From: Gymnogyps californianus
Lineage: Eukaryota > Chordata > Aves > Accipitriformes > Cathartidae
Assembly: GCF_018139145.2 (NCBI RefSeq)
Contig: NC_059486.1
Coordinates: 7,130,001 to 7,194,000, forward strand
Reading direction: 5' to 3'
DNA length: 64,000 nt
The notes beneath the pieces were generated by a model. That model saw nothing but the letters and a program-made list of their open reading frames with translations. It had not been told where the DNA came from and searched no databases. Positions 1 to 12,923 of this stretch are shown here, in pieces (position 1 is the first letter of the stretch; the number at the start of each line of letters is the position of its first letter). Both the position numbers and the translations under genes were made by a program.

Positions 1-3000
1 AATCAGCATGATGTTTTACTTGGGATGTTAAGTACAGAAATTGCTACTTATAAATTAAATCCTTGCTGGTAAAGTCTGGATTCCTTTAAATTCAAAGGCA
101 TGATGTTCTTGCAGCAAAGTAACTCACTACAAAATGACCGTTACTGTCATTACATCTATTACTGCTCCAGCTATGTATTTATTAAATTATTCTAGGCGGG
201 ATACATAGGGGGGCTTTGCAGCCTGTGAAAATGGGCGGAAGTGGTATTCAAGCTGAGAACAATTGCGCAGAAACCATACTGTAGCAAGAGGGGCTTTGGG
301 ATTAGAGGTGATTGTGTTTTCACTCTTTTCCTGACATAATCAGGACAAATACCAGGCGCAGAGTTACTGGGAGGGCTGCTAAGGGAGGTCCAGGCTCTTA
401 CCAGCATTGCTTGTCCTGGTGTATGTGCCCTGTACCACAGCACAGAAGAACTGCTGTGCCCAGCCCTCCAGTCTTGCTAGGGCTTTGCTCAGCCCCGAAG
501 CATCCCACCAGCAATGTTTAGACAGATTTGCCTTTTGGGACCTGAAATGTAGTCTGCAGAGCACGCTCGGTTTATAACTTGTGGAGTGTCCCTTACCTAT
601 GTGCTTCTGCTCCTTCTCATCCCTAAAATGTTAAGCATATAGAAGACAGAAGAAAATGACGTTTGGTATCAAGCTTATGCACAAACTTAGTATTGTTTGT
701 GTGAATAAGACAGGGTACGAGTCAAAATGTGAATTAAAAACCCAGTGGTCTCAAGACAGCTTACTATAACTTTTGGATCAGACATAAGCAAAGGTGAAGA
801 ATCAGGAATCCTATTAGAGATAGATTTTGTACCATATCTTGTCTTCTAATTAGTGCTGAAATAAAGGCAAGGAGATTTCCAAATACAGAGGTGTTAGGCA
901 GGGGCTGTTCTTTATTTAGGAAGCTTGAGTTTTCTCAGTGAAGATTACTGCTTTCTGAATTGTCCTTTAAAATGCAACTGTTTTTTCCCAAGGGAAGAGA
1001 TTTAGTTGGCGCTTGAGTGCACATACCGTCTTCCACAGTAAGATAGGCCTCCATGAAGTTCCTGCATGTCAGCAGTGCCAACGTGTCTTCAGACCAGTGT
1101 GACACATCAGAAGACTGGCACGTAGGAATGAGTCCTTGTTAAATGAGCAGGTTATTGCAAAATGAAAGTGCACAATTTCACCATAGGATTTATCTTAAGA
1201 TCATTTCTTTTGGAAACAAGCTGAAGCGGTTAACATGAAATTGTCACTTCCTCTCTTAGTTCATCTTTTGAACAAAGAGAAGCAATGATTTAAAAACCAC
1301 ATCAGAATTTTGCAAGGGGGACCAGTAATGCTCTATGACTGGTGCTAATGATGTAGGATCCAACACCTTTTTTAGTACAAGTGTTGCTACTGCCCTTCAG
1401 GATTGAGAAATGGATGCCCACGCTACTCTTCCCCCTCAGTGGCAATGTGACAAGACTCGTGTAAAAGAAAGGAAGGAAACACATATATGTGGTTGGAAAA
1501 ACAGTGAAAGAGGTTACAAATCTCCTTCCAGCCTTCATATATTTGCTGCTGTATATCTCTTTCCAAACAAAGTTGCCCTAGCCCCGTATCAGTCTCTGCA
1601 CTTTACACACACCCTCTGCCTGGGCTTTTTTTTGTGAACTGCCCACTGGCACTGCCAGGGAGCCAGGAGCAGGGGGTTCTGGCTGGGCTACACATGGTGG
1701 GAATACTGAGACAGTGTTATGAGCGCTTTCCTCACATAATGAGGAAATTAATTGTGCTAAACCATCATTAGAACGGAGTTCCACACCTCCCTGCTGGAAT
1801 TCCTCTACACACAAACCTCTGGATCAGCATTTGAAACTTCCCCTTGGTTGGAATTGATCTTCATGTCTCTGTGTCTTACTAAAGCACACCCCTGACTGGA
1901 ACATTTCCAGTCACCGCTGTCAGGACCGGCTGGGCTGCACTGGTGAGCTTCTGTGCACCTAACTCTTCAGCACCTTGTTTTCTGAATTTGGCTTTCGAGA
2001 GGATACTGTGGTGTCACTGGACGGCCATAACCCTGTGTTAACGGCATTTCAGGGCAGTTGATATGGTGAATGATGGCCCTTTCCCAAAGGGCCCTTAGAA
2101 TGTCCCATCTGTAGATGAGCATCTCAACAGCCTGATCATCCCACTTGCCAAGAGATCACACTGAATACATGCTTAGGCCATGTCACTTCAAATACTTCTC
2201 TTTAATGCTATGGACAGGTCTTGAGAATGTATTAAAGCTTGGACAGGCGGGGGCGGGGGCGGGAAGCTATAGGAAATATACATTGTTCCATGCCTAAAGG
2301 TCCATTCTATGTCGTGTTTCCTATCAGGAGAACTGTAGTTTAATTTTGTCCTCCTCCAAAGTTAGCCTCCTTCCACAGATTGTGGTGTACCAGGATCCTG
2401 GTAGATCTCTTTCCCATGTAATTGTTGGGAAATCACATCAGATGTCATTTTGTAAAGAACAGCGTCAGCAAGGACAAATGCCATTGTTTTAAATATACAT
2501 TGCAGATGTTGAAAGTAATTAGTAAAGACATGACCATGAAGTTATTGAAAACTGTTCTGGGCTAGCGATAGGAGATGTACTACATTTATATAGTGCCCCA
2601 GGAAATTTGCGTTCCTGAGAACACGTGAGAGGTTTGGGACACTCCTCTGATTATGAGAGTGATTAATTCTCAGCACTGCTCTCCCTATTCTTAATGAGAT
2701 ATGTCTGAGACAAGCCCTGTCTTTGGGAAGAGCATGCGTCCGTTTTGTCAATCCTGATTCCCTTAAACATGAAGTTGGTTTCCAGTAAGAGAAAAGGATG
2801 GCTGTTATTGGTGAAAAGATGTAAAATGTCTCTTATTCCAGAGAAAATTTTTAGGTTCTTCTTATTGCTTCTTCATTGCCATAATTAGCATCTTGAAAAG
2901 GTGGGCTTGTGCGTGCTTGTAAATGCAAAAGAACCACTTCTATTCCTCTGAGACTGCTATAATTCAACCATAATCTTCATTTCCTGTAGTGCATCACTAA

Positions 3001-6000
3001 AAATGTGTTTTGAGTTTTTTTTTGCAGCAAGGGAAAATACTTATCTGTTGCAGATTTTCTTATGGATTACTAAATAACTTGTGAAGTAGCTTGTGTCAAC
3101 AAATCCTGGTGCATCCACAGATACTGGCTTCCTGTTTGTACACTACCAGAGCTCCAGCTCTGAGCTGCACACTTCAAAATGGCTCAGCAGTGAGACCAGC
3201 TTTCAGTGGACCTGACATTTCTGATTCCCGATGCAGCATGTCTGCAAAAACACAGAAAATTTGAGATGTTAGAATGATTCACCCCATTAGTGATTCCATA
3301 GATAAAGCACTACACAGAAGAGTATTTTGATCAAATCACCAGTTTACCAAATACCAACAGAGAATGGGAAGTTTGCCCTTAAATTTCTGTCTATCACTGC
3401 ACCCAAATACTAAAAATTAGCCCAGGGAATATCTAAATTACTGTGTGCAACATTCACACTTGTTACGTTCAAAGTACTTTTTTCTCTGGTAATCCTTTAA
3501 AAGAGGATGTCACCCACAATGTGCAGCTCTTACATATTTATTTCTAAAAGATTTGGTCCTGGAGCCATGTACTGTAATTTAGCAAAGAATACACAAATAT
3601 TCTGAATCAAACACAAACTTAAATCTTATGGAAATGAAAAGGATTTATGCATGTGCTTAAGAATAAGATGTTTAATCAGGACTTGAGTAATTTTATCTCC
3701 AGGGAAGATTGGGAGAGTTCAAGATACTCAGTGTCTTACACTAGTGGGACAATATCTCCATGAATTGCTCTTACAGTGCAGCCATTACAGCAATCACACA
3801 TAATTTTAGGCTCAAATTCCAAATATTCAGCTATGTGAGGAACAGACTAAATTGAAAGAAAATCAAGTTAAAAGGGGTCTCATAACTGAAAAGAGACTGT
3901 TTTATTTTGTCTAAGCAGCATATCTTCTATTTTTTTTTAAATTTAATAGCAATAATGCCAAGGAACATGGGGTTGTTTCATCTATCAAAACTTAATTTAG
4001 TTTTCAGTTATATGGTGGTATTTATTTTATTATAATCAGTATCATACCATTTTCTCTGTTAAGGAGCAGAACAAAAGATACATAACATCTTTTGCTGAAT
4101 GGCTGAGGTATTTCTAACTTGCTAAGATGTGACTCCACACATAGGTAAGATTTGAATTCAAGGAAGGACTCTAATTATGCTTTTGATAATGTAAACCTAG
4201 ATGTATCAGGAACTTTTATAAAAGGCATTTGAGCTTCCAAGGGAAGAATAAAACAAAATTCTTTCGGCACTAATAATTATGGGAATGAGTGATTCACAGT
4301 CAGACTGCTGTTCACTGCATTAACATTTCTAGGCTATTTAACCATTTAGGAGGAATAGTGTTCTTCAATACAACGATTTCTTCTGTTTGCACCTCTGCTA
4401 ATACCAGTGTGAGAAATAACAAATATGCAGTATGTCTTCTGTGGGCATGCATTCTCTGTAGGTTTCTGCAATGCAGCATTCCTCAGTTACATGCACCAAA
4501 TAGTTCCAGTTCTGCTGCTCGGTGATCCTGCATACTGCGGTTGCATAACAAGTCTCATAACAGGTTTCAAAAGTAACAAAAGTACATTTTCACCAAGTGC
4601 GTAATGCACTGTAAAACTCATTGTCACAGGATGCTCTTTAATGCCAAAAGTTGAGATGGGTTCAAAAAGCAACAAGAAAAATTCATGGAAGAGAAAACTA
4701 TCAGATAAAACTTCTGGCTCAGGAAGCTGCTGAGCTCCAGATTGCCGGAAGCTGGGAGGATACACAGACACGGTGCTACTTTTATCTTTTCCTAAGCATC
4801 TGCTACTGGGCACTGCAGAGGTAGGGCACTGGCCGGAATTGTCCTTTGCTCTTACCCAAAGTGCCCTTCCTTATGTTACTTTCTGGCATAATGGGGCTGT
4901 TTTGGGAGGATTGTGACTTCCTTGAACATTTTGTGTGACAGTTGGTCGGCCATCTGATTCAGCCATGACTTGGGAAAATTATTGGTATGCCTCAATAATG
5001 AGGCATTTGAAATTTCTGGAGAATGTTTCACTCATTGCAGTAAATCCTGCCAAAGGAAAGGAGTGACAATCATGGGAAAGCACTAACTTCCACTAGACTC
5101 TGTGTTGGTGCCAGTCTGTAGTTTGGCATGGTCCGTGCTAATCTCTTATAATTTCTTCAAGTGCTAAATAGTAATTTGTAATAGCAGTGTATGTGTGTAA
5201 AATATTGTGTGCATCATAGTGTTCTAATTTAGTGAAAGAAAGAAAAATTGCCACTGTTGTTCTTTTGGTGATAGTACAAAACACCTGTATGGATATCCAT
5301 GGAATAATTTAAAATAAGACCTTAATTTCTAAAGAAGACTGAAATGCCATCTTTTAACTCCTCCAAGAAGGTAGTGTATAACAGTACTTTGTGTTATAAC
5401 GTTACACTTTGTCCTAGGAAACGGAACTTGGTTGCGCTTTCATTGGCTTTTATCTTGTTCTTACTCAGATCACATCAATACTCAGTTGATAATATGAGCA
5501 CAATGTGAATTAGCAAATAATGCCAGTCTGCCTTCAGCAGCATTTGTTTCACTTCCACTTTTTCCTGTTGTGAGCTGCAACCCTGTTTGCTTAATGGATG
5601 GAAATACAGACAAAACAGAAATGTGTTTCTTGGTATTCAGAATTGTAAGTCAAAAGATTTGCTGCTAGGTCGCACAAACAAACTGCCCTCTGCAAAATGT
5701 TTGGATGGATTACTAGGAACTTTCCTGAACCCAGTTCTTGCAGTTGGAAGGTTGGAAAAAGCCTTCCCTCAGCTTCTGCTGATACTCTGTTTTAATCTCA
5801 TCAGTGTTGTATTGAGTGTTTGAGCTATGTAACACTGTTCCACCATGAGAAAGTGACCTGGTTCTGTAATCTGACTGCAGGTATCATTTACACTCCAGGT
5901 TTATGTCTGCTGGAGTCCCTGATACCTGAGAGAACTTGCCAGTGAGAATCCCACTCGCGCCTTCAGTGGTGATACCAACCAAGGCAGAATGGCTCTCACT

Positions 6001-6639
6001 TAACCAGAGGGAATGCTGTGATGAGAGAGCAGATAGCAATAGTGTAGGTAAAATGAGTACATCGGGGTTTTTGCACAATGTTTGGGAGAGAAATTTGCTT
6101 CACGTGTGGACGAGCAGCTGAAAACCAAACAGGCTTATATTACATACTGCATTACAGTCAAACAGCACAAAGTTTAAGGTAGATTTCCCCCCGGCTATCA
6201 CACAGATTTTCCACTGTGAGGAGTATCACTAAAACCTGCTGTAAGTGGAGGCAGTCTCAAAGCTCAGTGGTATTTGGGTAGGAAATGGGAATCAAACAAT
6301 TCGAGAAGGGGATATTTTAAGCAGAATGGGCTCTGACTGTGTTTCATTCTCGAAGATTAGCTCATGTGCGTAGCTCCAGACCGAGACTGTTTGTACAAAA
6401 CGGATGCCCAAAGTGTGCTGCTGGCGGAATGAGAAGTTGGGGTAGTAAGACAGACTTGTATCATTTCAAAGTCGTTACCACGTAGCACTGGCTACCATGT
6501 CGTGTAGCTGGAGTGCAGTGACCTCCGTGACGGGTGGCTCTGTCAGATGAGTCTTTCTCCCGCGTTTTTTATTTTGGGAAGTCAGCAGGATCAGGAGATG
6601 CTCCGTATTTTGGAGCAGGGCACTCAGGGCCGAGGCAGG
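1..6639. other. Non-coding flank, no supported gene
   Basis: About 6.6 kb of AT-rich sequence. The open frames are short (longest 108 codons, minus strand, 4487-4813), with no recognisable protein motif and no run of linked exons on either strand. I looked on the minus strand for the start of vigilin (HDLBP), which is the head-to-head neighbour of SEPTIN2 in mammals, and found no coding exon. An isolated G-rich element lies at 2247-2263. The stretch may be intergenic or intronic to a neighbour further left. Confidence 0.6.
2247..2263 (+). other. Isolated G-rich element / possible G-quadruplex or GC-box cluster
   Basis: GGCGGGGGCGGGGGCGGG-type tract: overlapping GC boxes and several G runs separated by single C residues, inside otherwise AT-rich DNA. 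It could bind Sp/KLF factors or fold as a G-quadruplex. No CpG island surrounds it, so a promoter role is not supported. Confidence 0.5.
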
Positions 6640-7026
6640 AGGAGGTCAGCTCCGGCTGCTGGGTGCAGAATCCCCGGGGACATCAGCAGGCTGCAGTGCG
6701 GTGGCACCGCTCCCTCCTGAGGGAATGAGGAGCCAGCGAGTGTGAAGCGTTTTAGGAAACCGCGGAGCGGCTGCTTGGGACCCGGGATCCCTGGGGAGGG
6801 GAGGCGCTCGCCCTTCCCGGCACGGCGGGTTTCCAGCCCGTCCCACCGGGACCACGCCAGCTGTTAGTAATCCAGCTACGGGATGGCGCGGGAGAAAAGC
6901 ACCCGCCGCTGAGCCGTTCCCCCTCCCGACGGCCCAGTGACGGACCCACGCGTGTGGTCACGGCTCCCACACCGCGTCCCGCCATCCCGACCGGGACGGC
7001 GCCCCTGCGAGGGGGGTGGGAGGGAG

Positions 7027-7040
7027 GTCGCCATGGCAAC
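7027..7040 (+). promoter_or_regulatory. Near-perfect RFX X-box
   Basis: GTCGCCATGGCAAC fits the RFX X-box consensus GTNRCC-N(0-3)-RGYAAC exactly with a 2-nt spacer, and differs by one base from the palindrome GTTGCCATGGCAAC. It sits inside the CpG island, about 120-290 bp upstream of the first-exon donors, in the usual X-box position. RFX factors drive cilium and neuronal genes; SEPT2 is known to act at the ciliary base. Confidence 0.6.
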
Positions 7041-7141
7041 GCCCCGCCACCCGCCCGCGCGGCACGGGCCGGCTTCCCCGCACTGCCACTCAGGCAAGCG
7101 GGCGGGGTGGGGGAGACGCTCTATCCCTCCTCTCGCTCGTC

Positions 7142-7313
7142 CCGGAGCCGTGCCTCGTTGCTATCCTGGGAAGCGGCCTAGACCATAGAGTCGTGCGGAA
7201 GGTAGGTAGGCGCTCGGCCGCGGTGGCGTGTGGGATGCGGGAGGGCTCCGCCGGGGGAGGTAGCAGATCGCGGCCTGGCAGCCAGGCACCGGCGGAAGCG
7301 GCCGCAGGCTCAG
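7142..7313 (+). other. SEPTIN2: Non-coding first exon(s) of the septin gene (5'UTR; start approximate)
   Basis: Two strong donors are visible in the CpG island: GGAAG|GTAGGT after base 7201 and CTCAG|GTAAGC after base 7313. Either can splice to the acceptor ttttattttccag before 12872. The start codon lies in that next exon, so this exon is entirely 5'UTR. The 5' end is a guess. The choice between the two donors, or use of both as alternative first-exon ends, cannot be settled from sequence. Confidence 0.55.
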
Positions 7314-10300
7314 GTAAGCGCCGGGGGGCCGGGCCGCGTCCTCCAGCCGGTGGGTGGGCGCCTCCGCCCCGCCTGGCCAGTGCCCGCGCCCCGCAGCCCC
7401 GCGGACGAGCCCGGCCCTCCCCGGCCTGCAGCGGCCAGCGGGGCGGCGGTACGGGCTCGGGCCCGGCCCCGGTCTCGGCCCTGTCCCCGGAGCTCGCCCG
7501 CGGCGGCGTGTACTCCGTGCACAGGCCCAGCGGTCTGGCTCCGGCCTCCCTCCTCTGCCCGGGGCGAGATTTTTGAAGCTGATACATGAGGAGGGGAGAA
7601 GCGTATCGGGGCAGAACCCACGAAACCACGCAGTCGGGTCGTGGGCCGTTTTACGCACACATTTATTTGTTTTTAAAGCAAGGCATGCATTACTTTTGAG
7701 ATGTGGACAAGGCCTGTGTGCTGCTGCGGTCTGCCCGACATAATGGAGCAGGCGATGCGGGGCGAGGATGGAACAGGAAGTTCTGTCTCCACTGGGCATT
7801 CCTCAGATGTTTTTAAAATTGCAACACCAAGCGTGGCCAACTGCTAGGAAGCAGGGGCTGCTGCAGGAGAAATGCAGAGCCCACCGCTAGACAGAACGAC
7901 GTATACCTGATTTGGCAACAGACAGAACAAGTGCTTTACCTTTTTTTTTTTTTTTTTTGGTCTTAAATTATTGTTCACATGCAGGTTAGAGACTGCATGG
8001 TATCATGGGACTTAAGCATGTTTTGGAAGTGATTTAAAGTACTAACTTATCACTATTTGCTGTGCATTGCCAGTATGTACACAATTATAGTTAAGTTTTG
8101 TGGGTGTGAGGCAGAGCTGCCTATTTCCTGATGAGTGATCATGGCTAATATGTTTAGCATTTTAATTTAAAAAAAGCCCCTGCTTTTCACGTTCACAGGT
8201 CTGTTTTACAGTGTTTTTCTCTGATACAGTAACTCTGGAAAAATACTGTCAAAAGCTGCTTGCATAGGAAGCACATAATCACTAAAACTGATCATTAATG
8301 TGAACGGTATCATTGCCTCCTTTGTGCTTTTTAAGTGACTGTATTCATTGAAATAACAATAAGAAAGGAAGTTGTCTAGAATAATATGTTAATATTGAAA
8401 TGGAACTTTAAATAAAATATTTAGGATTAGCGCTCTAGATTCACGTATTGCTTTTTCTAGACCTTTTCCTTTTAAGAACTGTGCTCATACATGGTTCTTC
8501 TCTCTTACTTACTTAGTCCTTGCCTCCCTTTGCTGTGCATATGTGTGCTGTTAAGTCATAGAAATGTTACGAGTTTTGATGAACAGCAATGCATTCCCAG
8601 TAGTAATCTATATGGTGTGTCATTGGTTCAAATACATTACCAAAACAAAGTTTGTAAAACTTAGGAACATTGAATACTAATTCAAAGACAAAGCAGTGGC
8701 ATACACTTAGTTTGGTCTACCTGCAAGTGCCATAGCTGGGTTGTTGCATTTGCTGTTAAATTCTGTATTTGATGGAAGTGATACAGTCATTTTTCTGAAT
8801 AAGAGTAATGCAGAAATGTATTCAGTTGTTAATGTGTAAAAGAGGATTCCTTCAATTGGTAACATCTGTTTCTAACGAGGAAAATGGAATCTTCTGGGAT
8901 TGTTGATATAGAGGGAGTGATGCTTCTCCCTGGGACCTTCTGGGAGGGGGTTTCCAATTGCAGAGGTGAGGATGTGCTATGAACAAAGCATGACACAGAG
9001 AACAGGCTCTGCTGGACCTGCTGTTGTTTGATAGAATTGGGTGATTCATACAGCTTGGATAGCGTAAGCTACCCAAAAAAAAAAGTTAACTGCTTTGTAT
9101 TTGAATACCCCTATATCCAGTTTGGAATACAGTGAGGAAACTTTTAATTTTCACAAAACTTCCTTGTTTCTCTGTATGCAAGACACTTGGAGAAGTTGTA
9201 GATTTTTAAAAAAATTATTTATTTATGTGCCTCAGTACTTGACTCTGACATTTCTATGTGGGTTTTTATAGTTCTTTTTGTGAGAAACCACAAATATTGG
9301 TATTTTACTGACATATTCTTGGTGTTTCTCTGTTTGCTTTAAGTCTCAAAATGTGACTTCAGAATGCCAATGCTGTTGAGACCATTTCCAGCACTTGGAA
9401 ACCTACTTAAGTCTTTACTGCTTTCTGTGGTTCCTTATGTAACTCTGATAAATACTTTTAAAGAAGTATTTAACAAGTTAATAATCTCAGATGGAAAGAA
9501 AGAGGCCTCATTTGATAAATCAGGAGGGCTATTCTGCTTGTAGAGGTGGTTGTTAAGGTCACTCTAAAGTGATTATTAAAAAATGTTGTTTAATATCCTT
9601 ATATGGAAACACTCTTTGTACATTTTTCATAGCTTTTTCTTTGTGCTAGTTCCTATTAAGAAGCTCCCAGTCTGCCTGTTCCTAACGGTTTACTTCTTGC
9701 ATCCTGACAGGAACAAAGGAAATGACCCATTTTCCTTCCCCCCTCTCTCACTGGAATATTGTTCTTAGCAGAAGATGGTAGGATGGCATGTTCCAGGCCT
9801 CTGTATTTGTAGAGGAGGCAATCATAACTGAACTTAGCAGTAATCTGCTCCCTTCGATTGCCGCACATTGTTTAGGATAGGAATTTGTTGGGATCCAAAA
9901 TGAAACTTTGTTACGTTATCCACTGTTCAAAAACTGATTTGGACATTCCTATACTGTAGCATAGTGTCCCTTTTTTCTGCTAGACCTGCTAAATTGGGCC
10001 CACTATTATTTACAAAGAAAGTTTCACTGCTTTTTGCAAGTTAGTACAATTGCATCTTATCTATTCCTTTCTCTTTGAAATATTTTGCATGTGCTGCTTT
10101 GCTTATCTCATAATGATTGAAATAGTCCTTTGAAAATCTAAAGAAAACAGAATAGCTATGGCTTGCTCTGTTTTGCCTTAGTTGTTTTTTTTTTTTAATT
10201 TTAATTTTATTATGGAAAATTGATGAAAAATGTAACATTACAATTTCCAGACATGGGACTATCCAGAGTGTCAGACACACAACTTCACATTATTTTAATG

Positions 10301-12871
10301 TTTGACTTAGTTGTATGCAGACAGACTTCAGGATTTCAGCAGTCCTTGATGCATAGTGTAGTCTGGTCCATTGACAAGCAATGCTGTAAGCGCTGTGGCT
10401 ATTTGATGCTGTAAGAAGATGTAACATATGGTACTTTGCTAATTCTAAGCTTCAGGGAGGCGGCTCATGGTCATCTGGGGAAGTTGGTTGGTTGAACAAT
10501 TTTCTAGGAAACCTCACGAGGGCAGTATTATGAATTGCAAAATGTGTTGAGGCTGAATAACTGAGGATTCATTTGAACTTCAGTGCCTTATTTAGGTGTT
10601 GTGGAACAGCAGTTTTATGGGTTTTTGCCTTTTTTTTGTTCAGCTGACTTTTAGTTAGCGTATTTCTATTCTAACAAAATGCAGTGGGAAATAACTAACT
10701 GGATGCTTGTTGTACACAGACATTTAAGCATGCGCTGCAGTCATGGTGTGATCAGAGCAGCTGTCCTGCAGCTTTGGTTACAGCAACTTTTTGGTCAGAG
10801 TAAGTCACAAGGTGAATGTGGTTTGCCTGGTAGGAAACAGGCTTTGTAAGTTATTTGTGGAACAATTTATTGTAAATTTAGCTTTTTATGAGATGACAGA
10901 CTAATTTTGAAGCCAGATGTGTCATAATCAGTTGACAACAATTTTGACTCTTCTGCTTTTTAATCAAGTAGCTTGGGTAATGCTACAATGGATGTGACTA
11001 TGCTGTCAGTTTAAAGCAGAAGTAATTAGAGAATTTGCCATACATATTTAAATCTGAATTGTTCCCCCTTCTCACCTTTAACTATAGGCAGCTGCTCTGG
11101 ATGGCTTCTCATCTGGCATTACTGTGAGAAATGGGCCAGAAGGTCTGTCTACTTTAGCACTCAGACAGTGACTATTTATGAACTTTTCTAAACTCTTGAA
11201 TTATGTTACTGATTTTATAGACAGGGTGACAACAGAGGTTTCCAAACGTAGAAACAAGATGTGGACAGAGCAATGAGTTACGTCTGTCACTGAGTCTGTG
11301 ACTGTCTTTAAGGATCTGTAACACTGGTTGGCTGGAAGCTGGAATGAGCCCTTGCATATTGGTCAAAGAAAAATAAGCTCTGGTTTTTCAAAACCATTCT
11401 TAAGGGAAGTTTCCCAGGCTGTTTTAAGGAATACCCAATTAGAGGCTGTAAGAAGATGATTAGGATCAGGACCTCCCTATTTTCCAGGCAACGGATGTAT
11501 TAGGCTTTCATTAGCAAGCAAATGAACTGTGTATGGGGGAAAAGTAGTTGAAGGATTAAAAAAAAAAAACCAACTTTCCTTGCTTACAGGGTGGCTGGTA
11601 TCTGCACAGCAGCCAGGATTTGAAATGCCTGCTTCTGGGCAAATGAAATGCCATGTGAGCTGAAGACATGTTTTCTTTAAAACTCCAAGTTGCAATTGTG
11701 TTAACTTCAACTTTTCCTTTAGTCCAAAGCTTAGTATGTCTCTTGCTAGGATTTGACTGTCAAACTGCCAGTGTCAGAAACCAGACTGTATCCTGCTAGA
11801 ACAACTCCCGCTACCCAACAGGAAAGCATTTCTGTCTGAACACACAGGTGCCTGCACAGGTCACTTCCCTTCTTTCCCAGGCCAAGAGCTGCATTGTCAA
11901 CAAACCAAGCTGTGAAGTGCTCCTGCCACTCTGCGTTTCCTGTCAGTGCTCTGTGGCCACTCTAAATAAAAGGGCCTCGCTATTGCTGTGATAACTAATC
12001 TATAGCACAACTAACATCCTTGAGTAAAAAGATAAGGGCTTGCCAAAACCCAGCTGTTTTGGGTGTCTGAAACTAAAGAACAAATCTTTTTGATAGTCCT
12101 TCAGATCAGGGTGAAGTTTCATGTCCAGCACAGGTTAGCCAAGTTCCAAGGTTCTGCAATGTTTGGTGTAGTGTTCACATTCAGTGATAGTACTTTGAAG
12201 TGAGTGAAAATAATGTTATAACCTTTACCTGGAAATCCCATAGGTGTCCTGTTCTCGGGAGAATTTTTGTATGTGGTCATAATTCTCAAATATCATTTTT
12301 TGGACAACAGTTAGATTACATTCACCTATTTGTAAACCGTCTTTAAGAAACATATAATTTATAAGTGGAAAGAGTAAAAATGGAAGGAAAAAGGACATCC
12401 TTATGCTATTCTGTATAGGGGACTCAGAACAGAGAATATGAATTTCAGGTTTTATTAGCCAATTACAGAATCAGAGAACTTAAAAGAAAAATTACATCAG
12501 GAGTACCATGCATACTCAGCATTAGCTTTCAGTAGATCTTTTTCCTTCTTTAAAGACTGGATGGATGAAAGATCTTTAAGGATACTGAATTTTAGTATTT
12601 TAAGTTTTAAAGGAATCTTTCTGTTTTAAAACTTTTAAGTATTTAAATGAAGTATTCTGGTTTTGATAATCCTGTGTAATTTCTTTTCTGTGAATAGCTT
12701 CACAGAAGCAGCCATGTTGATTATGGCTTGTTTATTCTGGTAACATTTGAGTATGTGACATTTCATTCTACTAGAACAAAATGTGATTGTTATATGCAAT
12801 TGATCAGTTCAAAATTAAAATGAATGTAATCTTCAAGTCAGCTAACATGCACTATGGATTTTATTTTCCAG
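7314..12871 (+). other. Septin intron 1
   Basis: About 5.6 kb between the CpG-island donor and the first coding exon. AT-rich with a T run at about 7941-7959. No additional exon, RNA gene or mobile element is recognised. Confidence 0.6.
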
Positions 12872-12923
12872 TGTCTGAAACTTGGAGTGACGAAACATGT
12901 CTCAGTCAGGTGAAAAAGTAAAG
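12872..12923 (+). CDS. SEPTIN2: Septin exon 2: start codon, residues 1-9
   Basis: Acceptor ttttattttccag, donor AAG|GTAAAG. The ATG is at 12897-12899 with A at -3. An in-frame TGA at 12888-12890 rules out an N-terminal extension within this exon. It encodes MSQSGEKVK, which differs from the mammalian SEPT2 N-terminus. Coding part 12897-12923, phase 0. Confidence 0.92.

Larger units (their letters stand above)
6640..7600 (+). promoter_or_regulatory. CpG-island promoter of the SEPT2-group septin gene
   Basis: Abrupt switch to GC-rich, CpG-dense sequence that contains GC boxes, a near-perfect RFX X-box (7027-7040) and two good 5' splice sites (after 7201 and after 7313) feeding the septin exons downstream. 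No TATA box is evident, as expected for a broad housekeeping promoter. The long open frames on both strands here (for example 7016-7576 and 7161-7799) are an effect of high GC and are not treated as genes. Mammalian SEPTIN2 shares a bidirectional promoter with HDLBP. Whether this island also fires to the left cannot be seen. Confidence 0.8.

Noticed and set aside
4487..4813. 108-codon minus-strand frame
   Set aside because: No motif, no splice partners, no promoter features; length is within chance.
1..6639. Search for HDLBP (vigilin) exons as the expected divergent neighbour of SEPTIN2
   Set aside because: No minus-strand sequence matching the vigilin start or KH repeats was seen.
7016..7799. 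Long overlapping open frames on both strands (up to 212 codons)
   Set aside because: They lie in the CpG island, where stop codons are rare by composition. They are Arg/Pro/Gly/Ala-rich, present on both strands at once, and show no domain.
7941..7959. T run as a transposon tail
   Set aside because: No element body, terminal repeat or target duplication recognised on either side; kept only as a homopolymer in intron 1.
8620..8650. ggttcaaata, resembling a tRNA T-loop (also near 24285)
   Set aside because: No matching acceptor, D or anticodon arms around it.
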